This document shows positions 23,322 to 31,872 of a stretch of DNA of 40,162 bases, piece after piece (within the stretch, counting starts at the first letter, position 1; every line of letters starts with the position of its first letter). This DNA is from Collinsella sp. (GTDB taxonomy: Bacteria > Actinomycetota > Coriobacteriia > Coriobacteriales > Coriobacteriaceae): contig JAHYYP010000014.1 in the NCBI GenBank assembly GCA_019424905.1, positions 1 to 40,162 of the forward strand. The letters run 5' to 3'. The translations under genes and the position numbers were made by a program. Below the pieces are notes generated by a model. The model searched no databases, was not told the DNA's origin, and saw only the letters and a list, made by a program, of their open reading frames with translations.

Positions 23322-24284
23322 TCACGATTTTCTCAAGATGTTCGTAATCCAGAGCAAAAGCGCGGTCTCCGAATCGGCAGAACCCTTCAGTGCGAGCTCC
23401 ACATCGACCGCGCCCTCGAGCGCAGCGACAAGCTCCGCCATCGAAAAGCGGCGTGCCCAGGTCAGGTGATTTTTGACCTGCCAGGCCTGAAGCTTGAGTG
23501 TCGCGGCGAGCTCACGCCCCTGCCCACGAGAGTCGAGCGCCTTGGCGACGATCAACTCGCGGATGCGACCGCATAGCAGCGTGTAGGTCCACACATAGCT
23601 CTTGGCGGGCAGCAGCCCAAAGAGCTCAAGCGAGCGGCGCATATCGCGGGCCGAGACGGCATTGAGGAAGTCCCAGGGCTGAACTTCGGCCGTGCGCACG
23701 ATCCAGCGCTCCACATCGGCAAGCTCAATTTGCGGCGCCTCGACCATCTGGGCAAGCTTGGCCAAGTCGTTATCGAGCATGCGGGTGTTCTCGCCCGAGC
23801 GCGAGACGAGCTCCTCGGCAGCAGCCGTCGAGATGGACTTACCGCGCTGCGTCGCCATCTGCTGAACGCGGCGCGGCAGTTCCCAGCGCTTGGTACCCGA
23901 ACAATCGACGATAGCCTTCTTGTCGATCTTGGCGATTGCCTTATACAGGCGCGTATTCTTGGCAAGTGAGTCGGCAATAATGAGACAGACCGTCGTGGGG
24001 CTGGGACTTGCGAGGTACTCGACAAGCGGTTCCGAGACCGCCTTGGCAAGCTTGGAGCAGCCGTCGAGGATCACCAGGCGAAACTCGCTGCCCATGGGAA
24101 AGGTATTGAGCGAGCCGATGATCGACTCGATATCGGGATCTTTCGTCATGTCGCGTTCATCGAGGTTGAACTCAACCATACCCGACTTTTCCAAGCGAGC
24201 TTTCATACGCGAGACGGCGTGGTCGCGCTTGACCCCATCGGTACCGACGATCAGATATGCCGGCAGCAGACCGGTTTCGGACAT
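23322..24284 (-). CDS. holA: DNA polymerase III delta subunit (HolA)
   Basis: HolA opens the beta clamp as part of the clamp loader. The 320-residue product starts MSETGLLPAYLIVGTDGVKR. It has the family's VILDGCSKL and LIIADSLAKN regions, the SGENTRMLDNDLAKLA segment and the PWDFLNAVSARD region, with the expected three-domain length. The start chosen is the ATG at 24282-24284 with GGGGAG five bases upstream. It lies 78 bases after comEC, the usual neighbour in Gram-positive bacteria, and before rpsT, which has its own promoter. Confidence 0.93.
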   Translation of the reverse strand: MSETGLLPAYLIVGTDGVKRDHAVSRMKARLEKSGMVEFNLDERDMTKDPDIESIIGSLNTFPMGSEFRLVILDGCSKLAKAVSEPLVEYLASPSPTTVCLIIADSLAKNTRLYKAIAKIDKKAIVDCSGTKRWELPRRVQQMATQRGKSISTAAAEELVSRSGENTRMLDNDLAKLAQMVEAPQIELADVERWIVRTAEVQPWDFLNAVSARDMRRSLELFGLLPAKSYVWTYTLLCGRIRELIVAKALDSRGQGRELAATLKLQAWQVKNHLTWARRFSMAELVAALEGAVDVELALKGSADSETALLLWITNILRKS

Positions 24285-24362
24285 TGCGCTCCCCTCTCGC
24301 ACACACTCGAATTCGTACCGTGCCATTTTAGCCCAGGGGTCCACCGCGCGCCAACGATGTCA

Positions 24363-26666
24363 TCACGGTCGCTGGCATCGCATGGCAAAGCCCTTCGCAG
24401 TCGGCGTGACGGTAATGTCGCCGTGTTCGATGGTGCATGCGAACGCACCACCCGCTTCCTTAACTGCATCGATGCAGGCATCCGACGGATGGCCGTAACG
24501 ATTCCCCTCGCCGGCGCTCGCGATAGAGAACTCGGGCTTAAGCGTGCCCAGCAGGTCTGTGTCGACGGAAACTTTTGAGCCATGATGCCCCAGCTTGAGC
24601 ACATCGATATCGCCCACCTCCTGTACAAACTCGCGCTCCTGATCGAGCTCGGCGTCACCAGTAAGGAGCACACGCAGGCTCTTGCCTTCCTGAGCGTAGG
24701 AGAGCAGCAAAACAAGAGAGTCCTCATTGCCCTCGCCATCCACCGTGTCAAACGGCCACATCACACGAGCCCGAAATGCGCCGATATCGACCGTGTCTCC
24801 GCGAGCCACCTGCCGATACGTTACACCCGGGCGATTCAGAACCTCAGTAGGCGCGCCGTCAAGTGCATCGGCCGCGACCGCAATGGTTCCAACCGAAAAA
24901 CGATCGAGTACGTCGGGAAGACCGCCCCAATGGTCTTCATCCCAATGCGTCACGAAGACGGCGTCGATATGGTGGACGTTATTGCGAACCAACGCCGACA
25001 CCACGCGGTCATCGAGCCCACAGTCGACGAGTGCCACGGCGCCACCCTGACGAACCAGAATCGCATCGGCCTGGCCAACATCGAGGACCGTTACCGAAGG
25101 CGGCGCACATCGATCCCAATAGACATACGGGACACCCGCTGCGAGCATTAAACACAGCAGCCCCGCTGCCATGCTCCGCGCGCGGGGGCGTGGCCACCAG
25201 ACCAAGAGGGCCACCAGCGCGAACGGCACCACATATACCAAGGGCGTATCGGGCGGCACGCTTACGGATGCGCCCGGAACGGCAGCAAAGAGCTGTTCAA
25301 AGAACAGCGCACAGCGGGCGACAATCATGGGCACCACGAGCGCCCCGTGACGCAGCAGCGGCACAAGCGAGCAGGGCACCAGCACAACCGATACAGCGAG
25401 CAGCACGCTTATCACCGGACCGATCACGGCATTTGCAAGTGGGGCAATGAGCGAAAACGTCTCAAATGCGGGAATCGTAACGGGAAGTGTCGCCAGCTGC
25501 GAGCACAGCGTGACAGACAAAACGCTGGCGACACCCGATGGCATGCCCAGCTCGCCCAAGGCGTAGGTGGCGTAGGGGCAAAAACAAAGGATGGCAAAGA
25601 CACTGGCGCACGAAAGCTGAAAACCCATTTCGAACAATACCGTCGGACGCAGCAACACAAAGATTGCCATGGTGACGAACAGAGCCGAGAGGCCATGCCG
25701 ACGACGCCCGGCGCCGTTGGCGACAAGCGACGCCGCCACCATGCAGCACGCGCGCACGGCCGAGGGCGAAGCGCCCGTAAAAACGGCATAGGCAGCGAGG
25801 GCCAGCACCAACAGCCCCCGCTGCAGCCCACGAGAGAGGCGTGTCTTTTGCAGGGCGCTCTCAATCACAAACCCCACGATGGCAAGATGACTACCCGAGA
25901 CAGCGATAAGATGTGCGGTGCCCGTTACCGAAAACCAATCGCCCGCCGGTTGGGCACGCAGCTCGGCCGAGCGTCCGCAGACAACGCCGGCAATGAGCGA
26001 GCGCGCTGGATCGGTCGCGGGCGCGATAACGGCAAGGAGCTCGTTTCGAAGCCAAGACAACGGGCCTGGAGGGCCCTCGTCGATCGATACCAACCGGACG
26101 ACTTTAACCTTTCGAAGCTCGCCCCGAAGCACGCGTGAGCGCCCATACGCATCATTCTCAAAGCGCGAAATTCGACCGATAGCACGTACATGCGAACCGA
26201 CGCCGAGCTCACGATCGCACGACAGCCATACCTGACCCAAATGCTTTTCGCCCGCAATCGCATCGCAGGTATAGGAGTACACACCGTCATTGATGGACGG
26301 ATCGCCGTGCACAACAAACTCAAGACTGCTCGCAGCCCGATTATCCAGTGCCCTCGATGCGTGTAGCGCTCCTATCGCCCAAGCCGCGGACACGACCGCT
26401 CCCGCAACGAGGCCAAGGGCCGCGGCATACAGCCATCGCTTCCACCGCACAAGACGCATACAGGACCGTGCCAATACGATGCACGTCGCAGCCGCGAAGG
26501 GAATGGCCATAAGCAATGTGACGGGCGCCGCCCGCTCTCCCAGCAGCGCATCGGCCGCCATGTTAAGCACTAACCCACAGCTCGCACACAAGCCGGCACA
26601 AAGGGCTATCGCCCACGGCATCAATGGGCGCGGTGGCATCACATGCTCGCGCTCGGTCGCACTCAT
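24363..26666 (-). CDS. comEC: ComEC/Rec2 DNA uptake channel with metallo-beta-lactamase domain
   Basis: ComEC moves single-stranded DNA across the membrane during natural transformation. The 767-residue protein has N-terminal membrane helices and an outer OB-like domain (DUF4131 type). The competence domain follows, with many helices (VTGTAHLIAVSGSHLAIVGF is the conserved entry motif). A C-terminal metallo-beta-lactamase domain has LDVGQADAILV, THWDEDHWGGLPDVL and LKLGHHGSK. The metal ligands look intact, so a nuclease that degrades one strand is possible. The start ATG at 26664-26666 overlaps the comEA stop by four bases (ATGA); no separate ribosome-binding site is visible, consistent with coupling. 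Confidence 0.95.
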   Translation of the reverse strand: MSATEREHVMPPRPLMPWAIALCAGLCASCGLVLNMAADALLGERAAPVTLLMAIPFAAATCIVLARSCMRLVRWKRWLYAAALGLVAGAVVSAAWAIGALHASRALDNRAASSLEFVVHGDPSINDGVYSYTCDAIAGEKHLGQVWLSCDRELGVGSHVRAIGRISRFENDAYGRSRVLRGELRKVKVVRLVSIDEGPPGPLSWLRNELLAVIAPATDPARSLIAGVVCGRSAELRAQPAGDWFSVTGTAHLIAVSGSHLAIVGFVIESALQKTRLSRGLQRGLLVLALAAYAVFTGASPSAVRACCMVAASLVANGAGRRRHGLSALFVTMAIFVLLRPTVLFEMGFQLSCASVFAILCFCPYATYALGELGMPSGVASVLSVTLCSQLATLPVTIPAFETFSLIAPLANAVIGPVISVLLAVSVVLVPCSLVPLLRHGALVVPMIVARCALFFEQLFAAVPGASVSVPPDTPLVYVVPFALVALLVWWPRPRARSMAAGLLCLMLAAGVPYVYWDRCAPPSVTVLDVGQADAILVRQGGAVALVDCGLDDRVVSALVRNNVHHIDAVFVTHWDEDHWGGLPDVLDRFSVGTIAVAADALDGAPTEVLNRPGVTYRQVARGDTVDIGAFRARVMWPFDTVDGEGNEDSLVLLLSYAQEGKSLRVLLTGDAELDQEREFVQEVGDIDVLKLGHHGSKVSVDTDLLGTLKPEFSIASAGEGNRYGHPSDACIDAVKEAGGAFACTIEHGDITVTPTAKGFAMRCQRP

Positions 26667-27373
26667 ACGCAGATGCAATCTTTAATTTTGGCGAGTTTCT
26701 TCTCACCGATCCCCGATACGCGCATAAGGTCATCGACCGAGGCAAAGGCCCCGTTTTGCGTCCGTTCGTCGATAATTGACTGGGCCATAGAAGGCCCGAT
26801 GCCCGAAAGCGTCTGCAGCTCCGCCGCACTTGCCGTATTGATATTCACAAGTCCCGACGAAGACCCTGTACCAGGGGTCGTGGAAGCACTGCTTTCGGCG
26901 GCGCCGACGGCCGCAGCCGTTTGTTGCTCCCCTACCGTCGGCACATAGATCTTTTGACCATCGGTGATCTTGGACGCACGGTTAAGAACCGTCACATCCG
27001 CCTCGGCCGTAAGCCCTCCGGCGGCATCAATCGCCTGGGACACCCGTGCTCCATCTTTAAGCCGGTACACGCCAGGCTTCACAACGGCGCCATCAACATC
27101 GACGTACACCTCGGCAGCAGAGGAGCTCTTGGCAGACGGCTCATCGGCATCGTCAGGAGAGGCATCCCCGGCCCCGCGCACATCCGAGGCGCTCGCCTCA
27201 TCACTACGCTCAAACGATACGTCGCTGGAGTGACCACCAAAACCTGCCATCGCCAAGCCGCTCGCGGCGGCAATGACAACCAGGATCGCCACGACCATCG
27301 CCTTATGGCCGAGCAGCTTTTCTGCCCAGCGGTCCATCCGTTTAACCCGTTCGTGTTGCTCGCGCTGCGCCAT
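26663..27373 (-). CDS. comEA: ComEA DNA-uptake receptor (SLBB plus helix-hairpin-helix)
   Basis: ComEA binds double-stranded DNA outside the membrane and hands it to ComEC. The 236-residue product has one membrane anchor at about 25-45 and a charged and Ser-rich linker. A SLBB domain lies at about 88-146 (VYVDVDGAVVKPGVYRL). Tandem helix-hairpin-helix motifs lie at about 174-230 (VNINTASAAELQTLSGIG and SGIGEKKLAKIK). The start is the ATG at 27371-27373 with GGGAGGTG eight bases upstream. The last codons include two cysteines (KDCICV), which is unusual but unexplained. comEA-comEC-holA is a common order. Confidence 0.95.
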   Translation of the reverse strand: MAQREQHERVKRMDRWAEKLLGHKAMVVAILVVIAAASGLAMAGFGGHSSDVSFERSDEASASDVRGAGDASPDDADEPSAKSSSAAEVYVDVDGAVVKPGVYRLKDGARVSQAIDAAGGLTAEADVTVLNRASKITDGQKIYVPTVGEQQTAAAVGAAESSASTTPGTGSSSGLVNINTASAAELQTLSGIGPSMAQSIIDERTQNGAFASVDDLMRVSGIGEKKLAKIKDCICV

Positions 27374-27437
27374 AGCAAACACCTCCCAACACCATCGTGT
27401 CAGGAAACGAACGCCGCAGCCTCCGCACGCCCACACC

Positions 27438-27472
27438 GGTTTTCGCGGTCAAACCAAAAGCTGACCAAAACC
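27438..27472. promoter_or_regulatory. Imperfect inverted repeat upstream of comEA
   Basis: GGTTTT (27438-27443) and GGTCA (27447-27451) are the reverse complements of AAAACC (27467-27472) and TGACC (27462-27466). They flank a 10-base centre with a three-base bulge on one side. It is about 65 bases upstream of the comEA start. It has the size of a protein-binding operator, and no regulator can be named. Confidence 0.35.
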
Positions 27473-27543
27473 TTGCGGAAAAGTGTCCATTTATTCAGGC
27501 ACACGTCGACAAATGAACCGTTTATCGCCTAATGCCCAGATAG

Positions 27544-27577
27544 AAAAAGACCGACGATGCAAAATCACCGCCGGTCT
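27544..27577 (-). terminator. Intrinsic terminator of thiI (mihF-gmk-rpoZ-thiI unit)
   Basis: AGACCG...CGGTCT forms an imperfect stem of about 12 bp (27577 to 27549 on the minus strand) around an A/T-rich loop, followed by TTTTT (27548-27544). It sits 10 bases after the thiI stop and ends the operon before comEA. Confidence 0.8.
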
Positions 27578-27587
27578 ATACACAACA

Positions 27588-28832
27588 TTATTCGTGATCT
27601 TGGTAAATCTCACGTGGAGCGAGCTCGGAATGTTTGCGTTTTAAGGTCTTAGGGGCCTTATACGTGTTGCTCTCGAAGTCGATATACTCGGTCTGCTTGA
27701 GCAAGCGCTCAATCATCTCCTCGTGATCGAACAGCTCCCACGCCTCATGCACGGCATCGAGTTTGGCGTGCGTCTCGGGGCGGCGCGGCATAAAGAGCGT
27801 GCAGCAATCGGGAGCGGCCTCGGTCGAGATATCGAAGGTACCGATTTCCTCGGCACGCGCGATGATCTCCTGCTTGTCCGAACCAATCAGCGGGCGGAAC
27901 ACGGGGATCTTGACGGCCTCGTTGACGGCCATGATGTTCTCGAGCGTCTGGGAAGCAACCTGACCGAGCGATTCACCGGTCACAATAGCCTTGGCGCCCT
28001 CGATATGCGCAATGCGCTCGGCAACCGAATACATAATGCGACGGTACATGATCACGCGCAGGTTGCTGGGGCAGGTCACCGAGATCTCACGCTGACAATC
28101 GCCAAACGGCACCACGTACAGGCGGCCGATCTGGACACCCGGCTCAAGCGCACGGATGATGTCCTGCACCAAATACTCGCTCGTGTCGGGCGTCTGCGGA
28201 CGACCGGAGAAATGTACCGGCACGCACACCGCGCCGCGACGCGCGAGCATCCAGGTCGCTACCGGAGAATCGATACCCGACGACAGTAGCGTCACGACCT
28301 TGCCGGCAGATCCCACCGGCAGACCGCCCACGCCGCGCTCGGAGCGCGCGTACACATAAACGCTACCCTGGACCACCAGCACGTGCACCATTGCGTCGGG
28401 GTCGTGCATCTGGACCTTTTTATCGGGAAACGCCTCGCACAACACCTCTCCCACCTGACGATTGATATCAATCGAGGTGAGCTCGTAGTCGGTGTTAGAG
28501 CGCTTGGCATGCACCTTAAACGACTCAAAGGGACCAAACTCGCGCAGCGCCTTTACAGCCGCCGCGCAGTACTCCTGCGGGTCGCGATTGGTGTGATAGG
28601 CCAGGGACACGCGGGCAACGCCAGGCACAGTGCGGATAACGCGCGCCGCCTCGTCGGCCTGATGCTCGTTAAAGGTCACGAGGATATAACCGGAAATTCG
28701 AGACACGGCGTTCACGGAAAAGGCGGCCAAGGCCGCCTTGATGTTATCCATGAGGATATGCTCAAAATGTGCGCGGTTCTTGCCCTTCAGTCCAACCTCG
28801 TGATAGTGGACCAGGCAGACGCGGGCTGCCAT
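27588..28832 (-). CDS. thiI: tRNA 4-thiouridine synthetase ThiI (no rhodanese domain)
   Basis: ThiI adenylates U8 of tRNA and transfers sulfur to make 4-thiouridine; in many bacteria it also serves thiamine thiazole synthesis. The 414-residue product has an N-terminal ferredoxin-like and THUMP region (to about 165) and a PP-loop SSGIDSP at about 184-190. It also has VTGESLGQVASQTLEN and a C-terminal DCCTLFMPRRPETHA. It lacks the C-terminal rhodanese domain of the E. coli enzyme, like the Bacillus form, so sulfur probably comes from a dedicated cysteine desulfurase elsewhere. The ATG abuts the rpoZ stop directly. Its position after rpoZ is unusual compared with the coaBC common in other actinobacteria. 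Confidence 0.94.
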   Translation of the reverse strand: MAARVCLVHYHEVGLKGKNRAHFEHILMDNIKAALAAFSVNAVSRISGYILVTFNEHQADEAARVIRTVPGVARVSLAYHTNRDPQEYCAAAVKALREFGPFESFKVHAKRSNTDYELTSIDINRQVGEVLCEAFPDKKVQMHDPDAMVHVLVVQGSVYVYARSERGVGGLPVGSAGKVVTLLSSGIDSPVATWMLARRGAVCVPVHFSGRPQTPDTSEYLVQDIIRALEPGVQIGRLYVVPFGDCQREISVTCPSNLRVIMYRRIMYSVAERIAHIEGAKAIVTGESLGQVASQTLENIMAVNEAVKIPVFRPLIGSDKQEIIARAEEIGTFDISTEAAPDCCTLFMPRRPETHAKLDAVHEAWELFDHEEMIERLLKQTEYIDFESNTYKAPKTLKRKHSELAPREIYQDHE

Positions 28833-29114
28833 TTAGGCTTCAGCAACCTTGTGGCCGAGCGCCTTCTCGTAACGGGCCTCGTCGTAGGAGATGTCGCCGT
28901 CGACAATCTCGTCCATAGCCATCGAGATGGTATCGGCGCCGGAAAGCGCAATGGTGATGTCGTCGACATCCTGGACAGCAAGCACGCGGTTGTGCTGGCC
29001 ACGCAGCATGCTGTTAATGTCGCAGGCGCGCTTGGAGGCAAGCGAGGCGAGCAGGAAGCGGTTGTGATCGGTCTTCTCCAGAAGATCGTCAATGCAAGGC
29101 TTTACAACGGACAC
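28833..29114 (-). CDS. rpoZ: RNA polymerase omega subunit
   Basis: Omega supports folding and assembly of the beta' subunit. The 93-residue product starts (V)SVVKPCIDDLLEKTDHNRFLLASLASKRACDIN, the recognisable omega core in which xRFxLAxxASKRARxI is conserved. An acidic C-terminal half follows. The start is GTG at 29112-29114 with GAGG close upstream, five bases after gmk. The order mihF-gmk-rpoZ is a hallmark of actinobacteria. Confidence 0.93.
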   Translation of the reverse strand: MSVVKPCIDDLLEKTDHNRFLLASLASKRACDINSMLRGQHNRVLAVQDVDDITIALSGADTISMAMDEIVDGDISYDEARYEKALGHKVAEA

Positions 29115-29119
29115 GGACC

Positions 29120-29689
29120 TCAGATCCTTTCATGCATATCGAGAACGCGAACGAGCTCATCGGTCGCGCGGTCGAGATCGTCATTCACCACGACGTCGTC
29201 GTAGCGGTCGGCAAGGGCAAGTTCATCGGCGGCGTTTGCCATACGCAGCTCGATCGTCTCGGGCGTCTCGGTACCGCGACCGACCAGACGCTCGCGAAGC
29301 ACCTCGAGCGAGGGCGGCTTGATAAAGATCAACACGGCCTCGGGGAAACGCTCCTTGACCTGCAGGGCACCTTGGACATCGATCTCCAAGATCAGAGACG
29401 AGCCAGAGGCGAGCTTGGATGTGACCTCGCTCACCAAGGTGCCGTAGCAGTTACCGTGGACCTCAGCCCACTCAACAAACTCACCGTTTGCCACGCGGCG
29501 GTCGAACTCCTCGCGCGTCAGGAAAAAATAGTTGACGCCGTCGACCTCACCTTTGCGTGGTGCTCGCGTGGTAGCCGAAACCGTCAGGCCCAGGTTCGAG
29601 CGACGCTCGCGCACACGAGTGACGAGCGTGCCCTTGCCTGCACCTGACGGTCCAGAAATCACAAAGAGCTTTGAATCCTGAGCGCTCAC
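29120..29689 (-). CDS. gmk: Guanylate kinase
   Basis: Guanylate kinase makes GDP from GMP with ATP. The 189-residue product starts with the P-loop VISGPSGAGKGTL. It has the GMP-binding segments SATTRAPRKGEVDGVNYFFL and GNFVEWAEVHGN-like (NGEFVEWAEVHGNCYGT), and DVQGALQVKERFPEAVLIFI. The start is GTG at 29687-29689, immediately after the mihF stop, with no strong ribosome-binding site of its own, so translation is probably coupled. Confidence 0.95.
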   Translation of the reverse strand: MSAQDSKLFVISGPSGAGKGTLVTRVRERRSNLGLTVSATTRAPRKGEVDGVNYFFLTREEFDRRVANGEFVEWAEVHGNCYGTLVSEVTSKLASGSSLILEIDVQGALQVKERFPEAVLIFIKPPSLEVLRERLVGRGTETPETIELRMANAADELALADRYDDVVVNDDLDRATDELVRVLDMHERI

Positions 29690-29998
29690 TTATTTGGTCA
29701 GCTGCTCGAGGAGCTGCTCGCGCTGACGGACGCCGAGGCCCTGGACGCGACGGGTAGCGGAGATGCCGAGCTCCTCCATGATCTTGGCGGCCTTGGCCTT
29801 GCCATAACCGGGGAGAGACTCGATGAGGGTGGAAACCTTCATGCGGGAAGCGATGGGGTCATCGGAGTTGAGCACGGACTCGAGGGACTTCTCGCCCTTC
29901 TTGATCTGCTCGCGAAGCTCAGCGCGGGCGTGACGTGCGGCGGCAGCCTTCTCAAGAGCCTGCTTGCGCTGCTCGTCGGTAAGCTGAGGGAGTGCCAT
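29690..29998 (-). CDS. mihF: Actinobacterial-type integration host factor (mIHF)
   Basis: mIHF is a small nucleoid-associated protein of actinobacteria, unrelated to the proteobacterial IHF. It binds and bends DNA through a helix-two-turn-helix. The 102-residue product starts MALPQLTDEQRKQALEKAAAARHARAE and has the LKxGxxSL-like segment (KKGEKSLESVLNSDD). It also has KVSTLIESLPGYGKAKAAKIMEELGIS and RRVQGLGVRQREQLL, all characteristic. The ATG at 29996-29998 has GGAGGT six bases upstream. It is the first gene of a four-gene unit. A copy next to gmk and rpoZ strongly suggests an actinobacterial host. Confidence 0.92.
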   Translation of the reverse strand: MALPQLTDEQRKQALEKAAAARHARAELREQIKKGEKSLESVLNSDDPIASRMKVSTLIESLPGYGKAKAAKIMEELGISATRRVQGLGVRQREQLLEQLTK

Positions 29999-30042
29999 TC
30001 GAACCTCCAAATAGTTGGGTTATATCTGATGCAATAATTAGC

Positions 30043-30051
30043 ATTTTAGCA
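30043..30051 (-). promoter_or_regulatory. Extended -10 promoter of the mihF operon
   Basis: TGCTAAAAT on the minus strand fits an extended -10 and would give a 5' UTR of about 40 bases. No classical -35 is at the right distance, though TTGACG overlaps just upstream. Confidence 0.5.
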
Positions 30052-30135
30052 CGTCAAACGCACTAAATGCCCAATCGACGGCTCCATAGGTTAGACGATA
30101 CCTGCAAAAAGTGCAATATACAGAGGTCAAAGTTG

Positions 30136-30193
30136 AGCCCCTGACCTGCGATTCCACACAAAGGATGGGAAAGTTTTCGCAGGCACAGGGGCT
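30136..30193. repeat. Imperfect inverted repeat between pyrF and mihF
   Basis: AGCCCCTG (30136-30143) pairs with CAGGGGCT (30186-30193). CCTGCGA (30145-30151) pairs with TCGCAGG (30177-30183). A short inner TTCC/GGAA (30152-30155 with 30168-30171) closes a 12-base loop. There is no T-tract on either side, so it is a poor intrinsic terminator. It lies about 45 bases after the pyrF stop and could be a REP-like element or a 3'-end stabilising hairpin. Confidence 0.7.
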
Positions 30194-30238
30194 AATTTGT
30201 GCTAATGAAACCCAAAAGTGGTGACTTGAGGGAATCTT

Positions 30239-30955
30239 TTAGGCGACGTTTTCGACCAGCTCGGCAACGATAGCGTCAAGTGCGGCAACCGGGTCGTCGG
30301 CACCGGTGATGGGTCGGCCCACCACGATGTGGCTCGCACCGCGCTCGATAGCCTGGGAAGGCGTCGCCACACGGGATTGATCGCCTAGGGCGGCACCCAC
30401 CGGACGCACGCCCGGAGTCACGATCAGCGCGTCGGGGCCGAGCAGCTCGCGCATGTCATGGGCCTCCATCGGCGAGCACACGATGCCGTCGATGCCGTTA
30501 GCCTGGGCAAGCTTTGCCAGGCGGGCGGCCTCCTCGGCCACGGGCGACTCGACACCGATCTCGGTCAGCGCATCCTGGTTCATGCTCGTGAGCACGGTAA
30601 TGGCAACGAGCTTGGCGCGGTCCTCGCGAGCCTCCTCGGCACCCTCGCGGCAGGCAGCGAGCATAGCGCCCGAGCCCAGACCGTGGACCGAAAGCAGGTC
30701 GGCACCGGCAAGCGAGGCGGAACGGGCGGCACCGCGCACCTGATGCGGAATGTCATGGAACTTGAGGTCGAGGAAGACCTTAAAGCCCAGGTCCTTGAAC
30801 GTCTTGACGATCTCGGGGCCCTCAGCGTAATAGAGCGTCATGCCCACCTTGAGCCAAGCAGCATGACCAGAAAGTTCATGGGCGAGCTCAAGCGCACGCT
30901 CACGGTCGCAGTCGAGGGCAACGATAACGCGGTCGCGGGCATCGGTCTCTAGCAT
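30239..30955 (-). CDS. pyrF: Orotidine 5'-phosphate decarboxylase
   Basis: PyrF catalyses the last step to UMP. The 238-residue product has VIVALDCDRERA at the start, the catalytic FLDLKFHDIPHQV at about residue 65 (Asp and Lys of the DxKxxD type), and VTPGVRP near residue 180. A final VVGRPITGADDPVAAL binds phosphate. The ATG at 30953-30955 lies inside the end of pyrD (seven-base overlap), with AGGTG eight bases upstream; the longer open frame above it is antisense-free shadow of pyrD. It is the last gene of the pyr operon. Confidence 0.95.
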   Translation of the reverse strand: MLETDARDRVIVALDCDRERALELAHELSGHAAWLKVGMTLYYAEGPEIVKTFKDLGFKVFLDLKFHDIPHQVRGAARSASLAGADLLSVHGLGSGAMLAACREGAEEAREDRAKLVAITVLTSMNQDALTEIGVESPVAEEAARLAKLAQANGIDGIVCSPMEAHDMRELLGPDALIVTPGVRPVGAALGDQSRVATPSQAIERGASHIVVGRPITGADDPVAALDAIVAELVENVA

Positions 30956-31872
30956 TCGAAAGCACCTACCAGCTCGTTGATGTCCTTCACGCCCTGGGAC
31001 TCCGCCCAGGCCTCGAGCTCGTGCGCGATCTTGAGCGAAGCGCACGGATCGACGAAGTTGGCCATGCCGACCGACACGCAGGTGGCGCCAGCCAGGATAA
31101 ACTCGGCCGCATCTTCGCCCGTCATGACACCGCCGACGCCGTTGATGGGGATATCGACGGCCTGAGCGACCTCCCAGACCATGCGCACGGCAATGTGGTG
31201 GCACAGCGGGCCCGAAAGGCCGCCCTTGGGCTTGGCCACACGGGACTTGCGGGTGTGCACGTCGATGGCCATGCCCTGGATGGAGTTAATGACCGAAAGG
31301 CCATCGGCTCCCGCGGCCTCGAGAGCCTTGGCAATCTCGGCGACGTTAACCGGAGCCATCTTGACGAACAGCGGCTTATCGGTCACCTTGCGGCAGGCAG
31401 CCATAACGGCAGAGGCGCCCTCGGGCGAGGAGCCCATGGCGGCACCGCCGGCGGCAATATTGGGGCAGCTCACGTTGATCTCGTAACCGGCAGCCCAGGG
31501 GCACAGCTCGACATACATCTCGAGCGCGCGGACAAACTCGTCAACGGAGTGGCCGGCAACCTGGCAAATGACCTGGCAACCGTCCTTGGAAAGCTGCTCG
31601 AGCCACGGGCCGGACTCACGGGCAAAGGCAGCCACGCCGGGGTTCTGAAGGCCCACGGAGTTGATCATGCCGCCCGGGATCTCGGCCATGCGGGGCGCGG
31701 GGTTGCCGGGCCAGGGCTCGGCAGCACAACCCTTGGTGGTGATGGCGCCCAGTTGGGAGACATCAAAGAAGTTCTGGAACTGCCATCCGTAGCCAAAGGT
31801 ACCGGCTGCGGTGTTGATGGGGTTCTGCATCTTGACGCCGCCGAAATCGACGGCCATGTTCACGTTACCCAC
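30949..31872 (-). CDS. pyrD: Dihydroorotate dehydrogenase, class 1B catalytic subunit
   Basis: PyrD (PyrDB) oxidises dihydroorotate to orotate with FMN and passes electrons to PyrK. The 307-residue product has NPINTAAGTFGYG, TTKGCAAEPWPGNP, NSVGLQNPG, INVSCPNIAAGG (with the catalytic cysteine of class 1) and NGVGGVMTGEDAAEF. The start is probably GTG at 31870-31872, with AGGTGG about 10 bases upstream and one base shared with the pyrK stop. An ATG five codons later is an alternative but has a weaker site. The neighbouring pyrK supports class 1B, which uses NAD+. Confidence 0.95.
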   Translation of the reverse strand: MGNVNMAVDFGGVKMQNPINTAAGTFGYGWQFQNFFDVSQLGAITTKGCAAEPWPGNPAPRMAEIPGGMINSVGLQNPGVAAFARESGPWLEQLSKDGCQVICQVAGHSVDEFVRALEMYVELCPWAAGYEINVSCPNIAAGGAAMGSSPEGASAVMAACRKVTDKPLFVKMAPVNVAEIAKALEAAGADGLSVINSIQGMAIDVHTRKSRVAKPKGGLSGPLCHHIAVRMVWEVAQAVDIPINGVGGVMTGEDAAEFILAGATCVSVGMANFVDPCASLKIAHELEAWAESQGVKDINELVGAFEC

